Shown: piece after piece, positions 40,532-52,500 of the stretch | How positions within the stretch are numbered: position 1 is the stretch's first letter | Layout of the letters: the number at the start of each line of letters is the position of its first letter | Assembly (NCBI RefSeq): GCF_042453785.1 | Contig: NC_091671.1 | Coordinates: 6,766,001 to 6,830,000 of the forward strand | DNA from: Malus domestica | Taxonomy: Eukaryota > Streptophyta > Magnoliopsida > Rosales > Rosaceae | Direction of reading: 5' to 3' | Length of the DNA stretch: 64,000 bases | Notes under the pieces: model-generated | The model's database searches: none | What the model was told of the DNA's origin: nothing | Seen by the model: only the letters and a program-made list of their open reading frames with translations | Made by a program: the position numbers and the translations under genes

Positions 40532-43500
40532 ATGGCCTCCGCAGTCCGAACTTCTTATCCCGCTGTCTCCCGAGACCGAAACGTTACGAAGCCCGAATCG
40601 AAGTTCACGATCCCTCCGCGTTTCGTCGACTCGCAGAACCGAAACAACCGATTCCGAGACGTTTCGTCGGCGAGCTCGCTGCAGAGAATTCGACTGCGGC
40701 ATGACTCGGCCGTGCTCCGCCCCGTTGTCCCGCACAGAGTTAGGGTTTCTTCCAACGACGCTCAGTTCGGCTCGGAGGAGAACGAAGTTCAGGCGCCGAG
40801 TTTCGCCGAGTTTATCACCTCGGAGCGGGTCAAAGTTGTGGCGATGCTCGCTTTGGCGCTGGCTCTCTGTAATGCGGACCGTGTCGTGATGTCGGTGGCG
40901 ATTGTGCCGTTATCGCTCTCTAATGGCTGGAGCCGCTCGTTTGCTGGTATTGTTCAGGTAGTTATCTCCTCATTTCTCCTTTTTAAATTTAATTTAATTT
41001 TATTTTATTTTTCTATTTTATTTTTTATTGAAATGATTTTATTTGAATTTATGAAGTATATGAGCATACAAAGTTTTGAAATTAATGCCTTCAGCTGAGG
41101 GACTGCTCCAAATCACCAAAGAGTTGAACTTGAATCAAATAATTGGTGATTTAAATATTGAGAAGCTGTTTAAATATGTAGATGTTGAATCAATGGACTC
41201 GATTTATTCTCATGATCTTATTATGACTATGGAAAGTAATTTCCACACACGCATTTTCTCTCCTTGCACACCCATGTTTATTTATGCCTACGGATTGAAT
41301 AAATCAAACGAGAATCAAGGGACGTAATAACCAGGGTGTGGAAAAGGGGAAAATATTTAAGCTAAAACTGTTGAACTCATGGGTTTTCAACAAAATCGAT
41401 CTAGAAATTGTTTTTGGTGATAGTGGGGAAGCTGAAATACTCATTTGAAAAAATGGTTGGCAGTCATCTTTCCTTTGGGGATACCTGGTATCTCCCATAG
41501 CTGGAGGGACACTTGTGGACTATTATGGTGGTAAGGTAGTCATGGCATGGGGGGTCGCTTTGTGGTCTTTAGCTACCTTTCTTACACCGTGGGCTGCGGA
41601 AACTTCTCTATGGGCTCTCCTTGCTATGCGAGCTCTCCTTGGAATTGCAGAAGGAGTGGCTCTTCCGTGCATGAACAACATGGTAGCGAGGTGACGGTGG
41701 TCTCTAAACTTCGTTTTTTGATTTATCAATCACATTAAAGTCAGTTTAATGATGTGCTTCTAGACGCACGGGTTCTTTTTCAGTTAAATTGTTGGTTAAG
41801 CTTTGATCAAGATGTGAACTTTGTGTTTCAGGTGGTTTCCTCAAACAGAACGAGCCAGAGCTGTTGGACTTGCAATGGCTGGGTTTACGCTTGGAAGTGC
41901 AGTAGGACTCATGCTTTCTCCAATCCTCATGTCACAAGGTGGTGTATTTGGACCATTTGTGATTTTTGGTTTATCCGGATTTCTTTGGGTTTTGGTGTGG
42001 TTATCGGCAGCATCAAGTACTCCTAACCAAAATCCTCAAATATCAAAATATGAATTGGATTACATATCGAACAAGGGGCAGAAGTCCTCTTTGGTGGAGA
42101 ATAAACCTAAGACAGCCAAAGTGATCCCTCCCTTCAGGCGCTTGCTATCTAAAATGCCAACCTGGTCCATAATAGTTGCGAATGCCATGCACAGCTGGGT
42201 AATGCATATACATCTCATGTCAGGTTATTTTACCTGAGAATCATATTGTTAGTGTCCTTAACATGTGTTGAATATAACATCATCTAATTGGGGACAAAAT
42301 TCCTATAGATAACTTTTTGTGAATTCATATTTGCTTTGTATCCTTGTATGGAAATTATATATGCTTGCACGGAATCATTATTTTTATTTCCTTTTTCAAT
42401 TTTTGCAGGGTTTTTTCGTTATTCTTTCCTGGATGCCCATTTACTTCAACTCTGTAAGGCCTAATGTTTAAATGTATTTTCTTTTTTGCTTTCTATTGTG
42501 AGGGTTGTGTAGCTTATGCTTGACTCTCTACTCCAGGTGTACCACGTTGACCTCAGACAAGCAGCTTGGTTTAGTGCTGTTCCATGGATTGTCATGGCGG
42601 TCATGGGATATGTTGGTGGTTTGTGGTCAGACATATTGATACGAAATGGTACAAGTGTCACTTTGACTCGGAAGATCATGCAGGTATGTCAAGGAAATGC
42701 GGTTCTATGTACTAGTTTTTTACTATACGAGGCCTTAAACTTAAAGATGGATAATCCATAATATGGAGGTTCTCACTTCAAATATGGTAAGAATGATCAA
42801 TAAAATAGATGGGAAGGAAACTCCTATATTTTGAGCTTATTTGCGGAAGGTTATACTTGTAATCTTGAAGTTTAGCATTATCAAATGTTTCTCATCACCG
42901 GGGATTGTTAAATTTCTAGTCAAAGTAGATCTTTGTTCAAGAAAAATTTTATATCCTATAATGTCATATATATGAGAGGTCGCACTTGGTGCGATGGCAA
43001 GTGCCTTCGCCCATGAGCGGTAGGTCTCGGGTTCGAGACTTGGGAGCAGCCTCTCCATAAATGGGGGTAAGGCTAGCCGACATTCACCTCTCCCAGACCT
43101 TGCGTAAAGCGGGAGCCTTGTGCACTGGGTACGACCTTTTTTAATGTCATATATATGAATTGAATTTCCAGTCATCTTATTGAATGTGAATATTATTCCT
43201 TCTCCGCAGTCAATCGGTTTCGTTGGGCCTGGGATAGCTCTTGTGGGTTTAGTTACAGCAAAAAGTCCAGCATTCGCATCTGCTTGGCTTACTTTAGCAG
43301 TCGGGCTGAAATCTTTTAGTCACTCCGGTTTTCTTGTAAATCTCCAGGTTGGCACAGTGAATGTTGTTAAAGTCAACTCTTTGTTAGTAGTTAGTACCCA
43401 GAATTGATTCTTTATTTGTATGGTGTGACTTAATTATGATGTTTCTTTAACCAGGAGATCGCTCCGCAGTACTCTGGTGTTTTACATGGTATGTAAAAGT

Positions 43501-43977
43501 AGAATTCAGTATATTAATTTTCCAAAGCTTAGTGAAATATACAAAATTGTTTAATTGGTAAAATTTGATATTATCCCGTTATTTGTTGTGTTAGGAATTT
43601 CAAATACCGCGGGAACATTTGCTGCCATTTTGGGAACAGTTGGAGCTGGTTTCTTTGTTGAACTCGTGGGTTCTTTCCAAGGATTTCTATTGCTCACATC
43701 ACTCTTATATATTCTTTCTGCCCTTTTCTACAACGTCTTTTCTACCGGAGAGAGAGTAAATTTTGATGAACCTAGTAAGTATCATCGTTATTGATTCTTT
43801 AAACTTGATTTTCCGTCCAAGCCCCCACCCCGCTTTTAAACTTCCATTAGGAATTACAGATATTTGACTTAATGACCAATTCGTTGCCTTGTTATACCGT
43901 TTATACTCCTAATGGGTTGACAGTTTTATATCCCTAATGGCATGTGGATTGACTTTTGCTTGACAGTTCATGAATGA
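40532..43977 (+). CDS. PHT4: PHT4-type plastid anion/phosphate transporter (MFS)
   Basis: Nine coding exons: 40532-40957, 41464-41690, 41832-42198, 42409-42453, 42537-42683, 43210-43347, 43455-43488, 43595-43774, 43967-43977; joined 1575 bp, 524 aa, in frame with canonical splice sites. The first 95 or so residues are Ser/Arg-rich and acid-poor, as in a chloroplast transit peptide. Then come MFS helices: LALALCNADRVVMSVAIVPL, the loop 2-3 signature GGTLVDYYGGKVVMAWGVAL, ALLGIAEGVALPCMNNMVAR, WFPQTERARAVGLAMAGF, and late helices up to FNVFSTGERVNF-like end. This is the SLC17/ANTR group of plants, which moves inorganic phosphate and organic anions across plastid envelope or thylakoid; which of the PHT4 members (4;3 or 4;5 type) is not settled. 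Last exon of 11 bp ends IHE; if that intron is retained, translation ends at 43794 instead. A SINE lies in intron 5. Confidence 0.9.
42976..43142 (+). mobile_element. Au-type SINE in transporter intron 5
   Basis: tRNA-like 5' part with A box (TGGTGCGATGGCAAGTGCC) and B box (GGGTTCGAGACTTGGG), a middle with AAATGGGGGTAAGGCTAGCC, and a short T tail (GACCTTTTTT). It is flanked by a perfect 16 bp duplication AATGTCATATATATGA (42960-42975 and 43143-43158). This matches the Au SINE family known from grasses, Rosaceae and others. Confidence 0.9.
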
Positions 43978-45193
43978 TATTTTAAGGCTGCTGGTGAAGC
44001 ATCAATTGATAATGATGAGACGATGTGTCTTCAACTGTAACTAATGGAGCAGTCTAATGGAATTGGACGGTATGTTGGAAAGCGACTTGACGAATGGTAC
44101 AGATCGTTCGAAGATCTGTTCGAAGTCATCCGTTGTATCGATGAATAACCTTTTTGTTCAGTGTATGAATCCAAAGCGTGTACAGTGGATTTTCTAGTAG
44201 TGTTCCTCCTCCTCATGCATCAGTAGTTTGTTTCAGGTGCATATGGGGATTCTGGTTGCCAAATTTTGTAAAAGATATGTATAAATATGTTCCAGAGGTA
44301 TGATGCCGGATTCTTTCCTCTTACCTTCCTCATTGATTGATTGTGGTTAACATCCACACATGCATGAATGACTGATGGTAGCATTTTGTTCGAGTGATAT
44401 GCTACAAGTCAATATCATCATTTTAGATATATCAAGTAAAAAGTTGAAATTACGAGCGCACGATGAAAATGAACGCTAAAAATGAAGATTTGAGCAAAGG
44501 AAAATGATTTGCACAATCCCACCTTTTGCTTTCATCCATCTGTTTATGTTTCTTAATTATTTCCTATTTTATTCAATCAAATGGTTAGATAAAGAAATCG
44601 GCGTACAGAAGGAAAAGGAAGTGCAGAAATGGAGATGCAACCTATTAATATATTGTCTCATTGGAGAGATTTTTTAGTGTGACCGGTACACAGGATGGTA
44701 CATCATGTGTCATTAAACAAATGATGGGATATGTGGGCTAAAAAGTTAATAACTTAAGAAATAAAATTTCCTACCATTCCTATAAAAACATGTGGTGTAT
44801 CACTTATATTCCTGTCTTAACTAATAATTTCTCGTCCAATTGGACCAAATAACATTAAAAATTAAAACTATTCTTCCTTCTTTTTTCTGTTTTGGCAACC
44901 ACTTTTAACATATTCTTGAATTCTTCTATTGACCAAATCATAACGTTGATAATTCAAATTATTGTTGCTGAGTTGTGCTTAATCAAAACACGGAATCACG
45001 ATTAAATTACTAATCACTTGAATTAGTCTTACAAAGCATAGACATTAGTGGGCAAATCAAAATTCAGGACTTGAAATTTTATAGGTAAGAATCATAAATA
45101 CTTGTAAGCAACAAATGCCATGTCGGTTTCGTTTCATCGAAAGAGATGATCAAAATCCGCATATGCCGGCCAAAAACTCCATAACTTGTGGCC
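43978..45193. other. Intergenic between transporter and kinase
   Basis: Transporter 3' UTR in the first few hundred bases; the rest is AT-rich. A weak inverted-repeat pair near 44675-44820 (GTACATCATGTGTCATT against ACACCACATGTTTTTAT) may be a worn MITE. No coding exon. Confidence 0.45.
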
Positions 45194-47889
45194 ATGAAGA
45201 GAACACCAGGTCCTCACAACCTGCAAACAAATCAGAGGAAGCAAATCTCCAGTTTCCAGCATGAAGATGCCAACAAGAACAAAACTAAGCAGCAGCATCG
45301 ACCAAGTCTTATCAGGGCAGCGGTGAAGAAGGTTGCTGGGATTTTCAAAGTTCTTTTCGGGCAGAGAAAGGCTGCTGCTGTGATTGAAACAAGAAGAAAC
45401 AGTTCTCGAATCCAAGGGATTTCGTGTAAGTTTTCAACTTTTGTGTTGCTTTTGCACAAATCTAAAATTAGACATGTTTGGAAGTGCTTTTAGAATGGCT
45501 AAAAGCACTTCCTTTCAGACATGCTTAGGATTTTTATTGATAAATTTGGATGTAGTTTGAATGAAAGCGCTTTTGAGTAGAAGTTCTTTCTGTAGAAGCA
45601 TTTCCAATGGACTAAGATCATGTGTTTTGCAGCTTGGTAGATACCATATGTAGATGTGGTGCTTTCAAAAGTCGAACATTAAGTAGTTTTGTTGATGTTT
45701 TCTTCTGCCCTGCAGCTTCAACTGATCGTTCGGCAACTGATCGTTCGGCAGGGAGTGAGACTAGGAGTAGGAGCTCATCAAAGTTTAAGCTCTCACAGTC
45801 CACTAGTTCTGCCAGTGGATTAATTGAGATGACTAATTTCTCCTTCGAAGAGATTCTCAAAGCAACCGAAAATTTCTCTCCCGCGAATAAGATTGGCCAG
45901 GGTGCATTTGGAACCGTCTACAAGGGAAGGCTTGGAGATGGATCTCTTGTTGCTGTAAAGCGTGCCCGCAAGGTATGGATATTGGTAAAGCATTGTTCGG
46001 ACAATAGTTAATGTCATTTTCTGTTAGCTTGCATAACGACTTGAAATTTGCGCAGGCTGTGTCCGACAAGCACTTAGCAATGGAGTTCAAGAATGAAATC
46101 CTTACCTTGTCAACGATCGAGCATCTGAATTTGGTAAGGTTATATGGATACCTGGAGCATGGAGATGAGCAGATTATTGTGGTTGAATACGTTGCAAATG
46201 GAACGCTTCGCGAACATTTGGATGGTAAGTCTTGTGAAAACTTATGTAACTTTATTGGGTTAGTAAGTATAAGCCGGAGAGCAGAGATAGTACCTGAGTA
46301 TCTGTTAGACATAAGTTCATCAGGTGGAATATGTAAGTTCCGCCGAGAAACTGGAATTGTTACTTCAAAATTTCAAATAACAAAAAGAGTTAGATAAATC
46401 AAAGTAGAAATAACATAATACTTCGATCCAGAAATGTTGTTTATAAAAATAGTCATCTTTTCATGAAGGTATCATTGGAAATGGACTTGAAACCGGGGAA
46501 CGTTTGGACATTGCTATTGATGTGGCTCATGCAATCACCTATCTTCACATGTATACAGGTATGTACATCATTTTCAATCCGGAGTACTCGACCGATAAAT
46601 TTTTTTTCATTTTGCTTCCCAATTAGTTTGAGTAGACTTAGGAAATTGACAACCTAAAACATCTCATGTATTTGACAGATCCTCCGATAATCCACAGAGA
46701 CATAAAATCTTTAAACATCCTCATCACTGAGAAAATTCGGGCTAAAGTAGCGGACTTTGGGTTTGCACGAGCATCTGCAGACCCAAACGCAACTCATATT
46801 TCAACTCAAATAAAAGGAACTGCAGGATACTTGGACCCCGAGTACCTCAAGACTTATCAACTCACCGAAAAGAGTGATGTTTACTCCTTTGGTGTCCTGC
46901 TTGTAGAACTTATGACGGGAAGACGACCCATCGAACCACAGAAGCCATCCAATGAAAGAATAACAGCAAGATGGGTAAGAGTATAACTGATTAAGCATTC
47001 TTTACATTACTAAACCAACATGAAGCTGGAAATTTGTTGGGATTGATGTCTGTTTCTGTATGTTGCTTTGCGGTAAAATCTTCCCATATTTCCACCTTAC
47101 ATGATTTAGCCATCGCTGAAGTCTTGTTTTACTCTTAATCTCCCCGATTTCTTTGACTTCCGACATTCATCACATGTTTCTGTTGAACTTTAGACATTCT
47201 GTCATTCATGCTCTAGTAACATCCACCATGTTCCTGTGTTGTATTTGCACATGAAACACTCACCATATGAAACTGCTACAGGTGCGGTGGCTCAGTTCAT
47301 CCTCCTCTTCAGACGTCCTATTCCCATGTGTTAACACATATCAGCCTAACCATGTTAACACATATCAGATACCCGACAAAGCAAATTCCAAAATTAGAAA
47401 CAGAAGAATTTCATCATTCAAATTACAACTAGTAGTTGAATAATTCTTGTAAAGATTGAAAAATGCATGTGCTTTTAGCTTCAAATTCATGAGACCGGTG
47501 AAGAAAGTTTCCGATCCCTATAGATTATCGGAGCACAAATGAACTGTTGTTTACATCTGCAGGCAATCCAATTGTTGAAACGAGGAGATGCGATACTTGT
47601 CATGGATCCAAGGCTACGGAGAAATCCGGCGTCAACCATGGTATTGGAGAAAATCCTGTTGCTAGCTCAGCAGTGCCTTGCACCTCTAAGACCGTCAAGA
47701 CCCTCCATGAAAGAATGTGGTGAAGTATTGTGGGGAATTCGAAAAGACTTTCGAGAAAAATCCCTCTCTTCTTCTTCCTCATCTGCTGTTCATTATTCTG
47801 CCAATTATCCAGTGAGGGATCCAAAGATGACTCGGCAGATATCGTTTGGGATTGAAGATGATGATAGGCATAAATTTATCTCTGCCTAG
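45194..47889 (+). CDS. Calmodulin-binding receptor-like cytoplasmic kinase (CRCK type)
   Basis: Six coding exons: 45194-45425, 45716-45972, 46056-46224, 46469-46558, 46679-46974, 47563-47889; joined 1371 bp, 456 aa. No signal peptide or membrane span. After a basic N-terminus and a Ser-rich linker comes [20 protein letters not shown], the glycine loop [11 protein letters not shown], the lysine in [44 protein letters not shown] with [40 protein letters not shown] and [23 protein letters not shown] and DFG are intact, so an active RD Ser/Thr kinase is expected. The [18 protein letters not shown] stretch and the C-terminal WGIRKDF are typical of CRCK2/CRCK3 proteins, which bind calmodulin and act in stress and immune signalling. 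The start used is the first ATG in frame; GTG upstream is not a start. Which CRCK is orthologous is not decided. Confidence 0.9.
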
Positions 47890-49080
47890 CTTTTAAGAAT
47901 TTTGCGTGAATTATTTACTTAAATTTGTTTTCTTCTTTAATTCAAGTGTTAATTTGAACAAAAAAAAAAAAAAAAAAGGATCTTTGTGTATAAAACCCAA
48001 TCTTCAAATATTGAAATTCAATGTCAATCAGATTTTGTGATGTCTGTAGTTCTTTCTCTCTTGAAAGGACATGAAAAACCTAAACCCAAACTGCACAAAC
48101 TGTTTTATTCCATTCTTCGTGTAAAACCCCTTTTCATGCTTCCAAAGCTTTTGGACAACTTTTGGAAAAAGCACTTCTCTCATACAACAACAGAGTTGTA
48201 TCATGACATTATTGGTTTTTTTCGGGTAAGTAATGTTAATCTTACCACATATTTGTATCATTATTTGTATTATCTCTCTAATAGAAGTGGGGCCCACTAA
48301 CATATATGGGTCCATCTCTATTAAAGAGATGACACAAATATGTGGTAAAAGTAGCATTTGGGATACATATTAGTATTCCATCATAGCGAAACTTTCTTAT
48401 CCTCCTTCATTCTTCTCGGCTCTTTTTGACATACTACAACATTGCACGATAATCCAAATCGTATATTTTTTTAGTAATCAATTAAAGATTAACCTTGCCA
48501 GAAATCAACCAAATTCAAAATCCTTTAATTATCTAACGATTATTCAATAAATAGACGAGCTATGTTATTCAGTTAACTAACACTTGTTAATCATATGGTT
48601 CAATGATTTTTAAATGGTGAATTACAAAGTAGACGATTTTGATCATAGTAGACATTGTCAATGTTATACCTAAATCGCAACCCCATACCTTAGTCAAGAG
48701 ATGCTAACAAAATTGTTTCGCTCAGCTATAGATGTTTATCAGCCATTAACATGCAAAAAAAAATCTTATTATATTACATCAAAAACAACTTTCAATTAAT
48801 TGTGAACGATTGTCGCTAACATAGCTTTACTTAAGCTCCCCTATAAAGAATTCTTACATGCACACGTGATCCAGATCCAAGGCACCTTGGATCAAATGCA
48901 ATGACGTGGGATCCCTACCTAAAATTAAAAAAAGGCAAAAGAAAATGTCAAAATCTGATCCCCAATTGAAGCAAAAGCTTGTGATTTGCACCTCTCACTT
49001 ACTCTTTAGGCTCCATTTTCATGTGACCGTTCACCTTCACGTTCACGTTCACTTCACTCCAACAAAACAAGAGAAAAAAT
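47890..49080. other. Intergenic between kinase and phosphorylase
   Basis: Kinase 3' UTR, then AT-rich spacer holding a small MITE (48233-48357) and a poly(A) run at about 47960-47978. No coding exon seen. Confidence 0.5.
48233..48357. mobile_element. Small MITE, nearly palindromic
   Basis: Left arm ATGTTAATCTTACCACATAT pairs with the reverse complement of the right arm ATGCTACTTTTACCACATAT and continues TTGTATCA / TTGTGTCA; the middle CTCTAATAGA pairs with TCTATTAAAG. About 125 bp, foldback. Superfamily unknown. Confidence 0.65.
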
Positions 49081-49140
49081 AAACAAAAATATGAAAATTT
49101 TCAACCTCCCTCCTCCAATCTTCTTCTTCCTCCTCTCACC

Positions 49141-49178
49141 TTCTCTCTCTCTTCCTCTCTCTCTCTCTCTCTCTCTGA
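49141..49178 (+). repeat. CT microsatellite in phosphorylase 5' region
   Basis: CT/TC repeats in the presumed leader or core promoter of the downstream gene. Pyrimidine-rich stretches near the transcription start are common in plant genes. Confidence 0.7.
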
Positions 49179-49542
49179 TATTTTAGTTCACTTCCAAAAC
49201 TCTCTTTCTGTTTGCTTCCTTGTCTCTTCCCCCACTAAAATATCTCTCTTTGGCCTTTATTTTATAAAAATATCTCATCCCTCCTCCATTCAGATTCTAT
49301 GTTAAATTCCTTTATGCTCATAATTTCCAGCTGATTATATCACTCCAAGAACCTCACAATTCCAAAAACCAGAAACCCACTTCAAAGATGTAATCTTTTC
49401 TCTATTCCGCTTCTGGGTTTTGTTTGTTTGATCAATTCTCTTCTGGGTTTTTGTTTACAGTGTAAATCAACACAAATTTACTAACTTTGCATTGATTTTT
49501 TCAGATACTTTTGAGGATTGGGAAGCTGTTGCGAGTTCAGCC

Positions 49543-52500
49543 ATGGCACCTACTGCGAAATCGGACGGAAAAACAATCATAGACTCCGCCATTTCATCCA
49601 AGATTCCGGCGACCGCAAACCCTTTAGCCGAAGAACCGTCGCAGATTGCTTCCAACATCAATTACCACGCGAAATTCAGCCCCCACTTCTCGCCGTTCAA
49701 GTTCGAGCCGGAGCAAGCCTACTACGCGACAGCTGACAGCGTCCGCGATCGCCTGATCCAGGTACTGTACCGCCGTCTCTCAGCCTCCGGGATTTCATTG
49801 GCGGACGGTTTTGATTTTTATATTTTTCTTTGTTGGCTTTTTTTAGCAATGGAACGAGACGTACCTGCATTTCCACCAGGAGAATCCCAAGCAGACATAC
49901 TACTTGTCCATGGAGTATCTTCAAGGACGAGCCTTGACCAATGCGATCGGGAATTTGAATGTTCAGAGTGCTTATGCTGATGCTTTGAACAAGTTGGGGC
50001 ATCAGCTGGAGGAAATAACAGAGCAGGTAATCTCCGATACGATTTTCGTTCGTTTATTAATGTAAAGATTGAGTTTTTGTTCTTCCACTCAATTAAATTT
50101 TGAGCGTTTACTTTTAGTGTTGTTGAAATGAGTTGTATTTTTTACCTCAGAGGTTGTTAAACATTTAAAATGGATTCTTAACTGGTTTTTGTTATATGAA
50201 TTCGACGTGCAATCTGTTGATGGATGATTGGTAGAAATGAATCTTTGTAGGAAAAAGATGCAGCACTCGGAAATGGTGGGCTGGGAAGGCTTGCTTCGTG
50301 CTTTCTAGACTCCATGGCAACGCTAAATTTACCTGCGTGGGGGTATGGTTTGAGGTACAGATATGGTCTATTCAAGCAGCGGATCGCCAAGGATGGCCAG
50401 GAAGAAACTGCAGAGGATTGGCTAGAGGTTCTGTATCACCTTAAGTTCTGTAAAATTTCATGTAGTTCATGAATTCTTACTGATACTTTTTTTTATTGAA
50501 CTTTATGCAGAAGTTTAGTCCGTGGGAAGTTGTCAGGCATGATGTTGTGTACCCTGTCAGATTCTTTGGCCATGTTCATGTCAATCCTGATGGATCGTAA
50601 GTATCTAATACTGATAACAGACTAGATTCGTAGCTCCAAGAATGTTTTTTAATCAATTATCGTAAATTCACATGTGACATGATAGAACCGAGCGCAACGG
50701 CGTTCTAGGATTCATATAGCTAACCCCACTTAGTGGGAAAAGGCTTTGTTGTTGTTGTATCGTAAATTCACATGCAACTTGGTTGGTTGCTTGAAATATA
50801 TGTACACTAACTCAGCAATAATTTCTTATGACTATATCACAGCCGAAAGTGGGTTGAGGGAGAGGTTTTGCGAGCTCTGGCTTATGATGTGCCAATTCCA
50901 GGATACAAAACCAAGAACACTATTAGTCTTCGTCTATGGGAAGCTAAAGCATCCGCTGAGGACTTTAACCTATTTCAATTTAATGATGGACAGTATGAAT
51001 CTGCTGCGCAGCTTCATTCTCGAGCGCAACAGGTTGGTCATTAATATCCTAATGGCAAGGTAGTCTTGGAACCACTTGCCATTGTTCAAGTCTTCAATAG
51101 ACATACAATCAAAAGCCTTTTGAATTTCTTATATGTACATATATGTGTTTATATTACTGTGTATAATAATGTGTGTCCACCACATCGTCATGTTAAAATG
51201 TTTTCTTGAACCACGTTATGAAATTGTGCTTTTACAGATTTGTGCTGTTTTGTATCCTGGAGATGCCACAGAGGAGGGGAAACTTTTAAGGCTGAAGCAA
51301 CAATTCTTCCTGTGCAGTGCATCACTTCAGGTTGGTTTATTATCATTTTAGCCTTCATTATTTTGTTGGTGTAAGAATCACCATTTTTTTCTTTCTATTT
51401 TCTGTTCCAGATGACCGTTTAATATTTCAAATTTAATTAAAGTTGAGAAGGTGAAAAGAATCTCACACATTTAGAGAAAATTTTCAGATTGACGTTTTCC
51501 CTCACAGTGGTGCTTGATTTCAGATTTCTTGTGTTTTTTGTTTTTAAGATGAAAATTACATATCTAGTCTTCTCGTTAAGAGGCATTTTCAGTTTCTAGT
51601 TTGACATCCCGTCAAGATATTGTGATCATCACTCTTTAAATCTTGAAATTACAGGATATTATTTTTAGATTCAAGGAGAGGAAACAGGGGACAGACTCAT
51701 TGCAATGGTCAGAATTTCCAAAAAAGGTTGCTGTCCAAATGAACGATACTCATCCTACACTTGCAATCCCAGAGCTAATGCGATTGCTATTGGATGAGGA
51801 AGGGCTTGCGTGGGATGAGGCATGGGAAGTGACAACAAGGTGCATTCTATTTCATGTTCTTTTAGACTTTCTTGGTTGAAGTTGTTGCCGCACATTCTTC
51901 TTTCTTCCATGACTGCTCTCCACTTATTTGTAGTGCTTTTTGCACAAGGAGCTATAAAGTGCTAACTCATAATAATTGAACCAGGACGGTTGCTTATACT
52001 AATCACACAGTCCTTCCTGAAGCACTTGAGAAATGGTCACAAACTGTAATGTGGAAGCTTCTCCCTCGCCATATGGAAATAATAGAAGAAATTGACAAAA
52101 GAGTAATATTTCTCATCTTTTCTGCTTTGTTCTGTTTATGCTTAAAATTGTCATCTCCTAATGTAAATTCTTGCATCCTGGCAGTTCATTGCTATGGTAC
52201 GTGCTACACGAACTGATCTTGAGAGCAAAATTCCCAGCTTGTGCGTTTTGGATAACAATCCCCAAAAGCCTGTTGTGCGTATGGCAAATTTATGTGTGGT
52301 GTCTGCACATACGGTAAGACATCTATTTTGGGAAATTTACAAGTATCTCATGTAGTTTATTTTGAGCTGTCTTCAACATAAACATATGGTAACCTGGTTA
52401 TTAGAAAGGCAACTTATTCCCTTTTTCCCTAAGAAAAAGGGTTGGGAGAGCAAGCAAGAGATTGTATGCAATAGTGAATACAGAGTCTATGACTCTAAGG

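Noticed and set aside
42980-43050. tRNA gene candidate in the transporter intron
   Set aside because: It is the head of an Au-type SINE with target duplications.
49492-49542. Longer N-terminus for the glucan phosphorylase
   Set aside because: The frame extends upstream without ATG and across a 5' UTR splice acceptor; [10 protein letters not shown] at 49543 fits the cytosolic family start.
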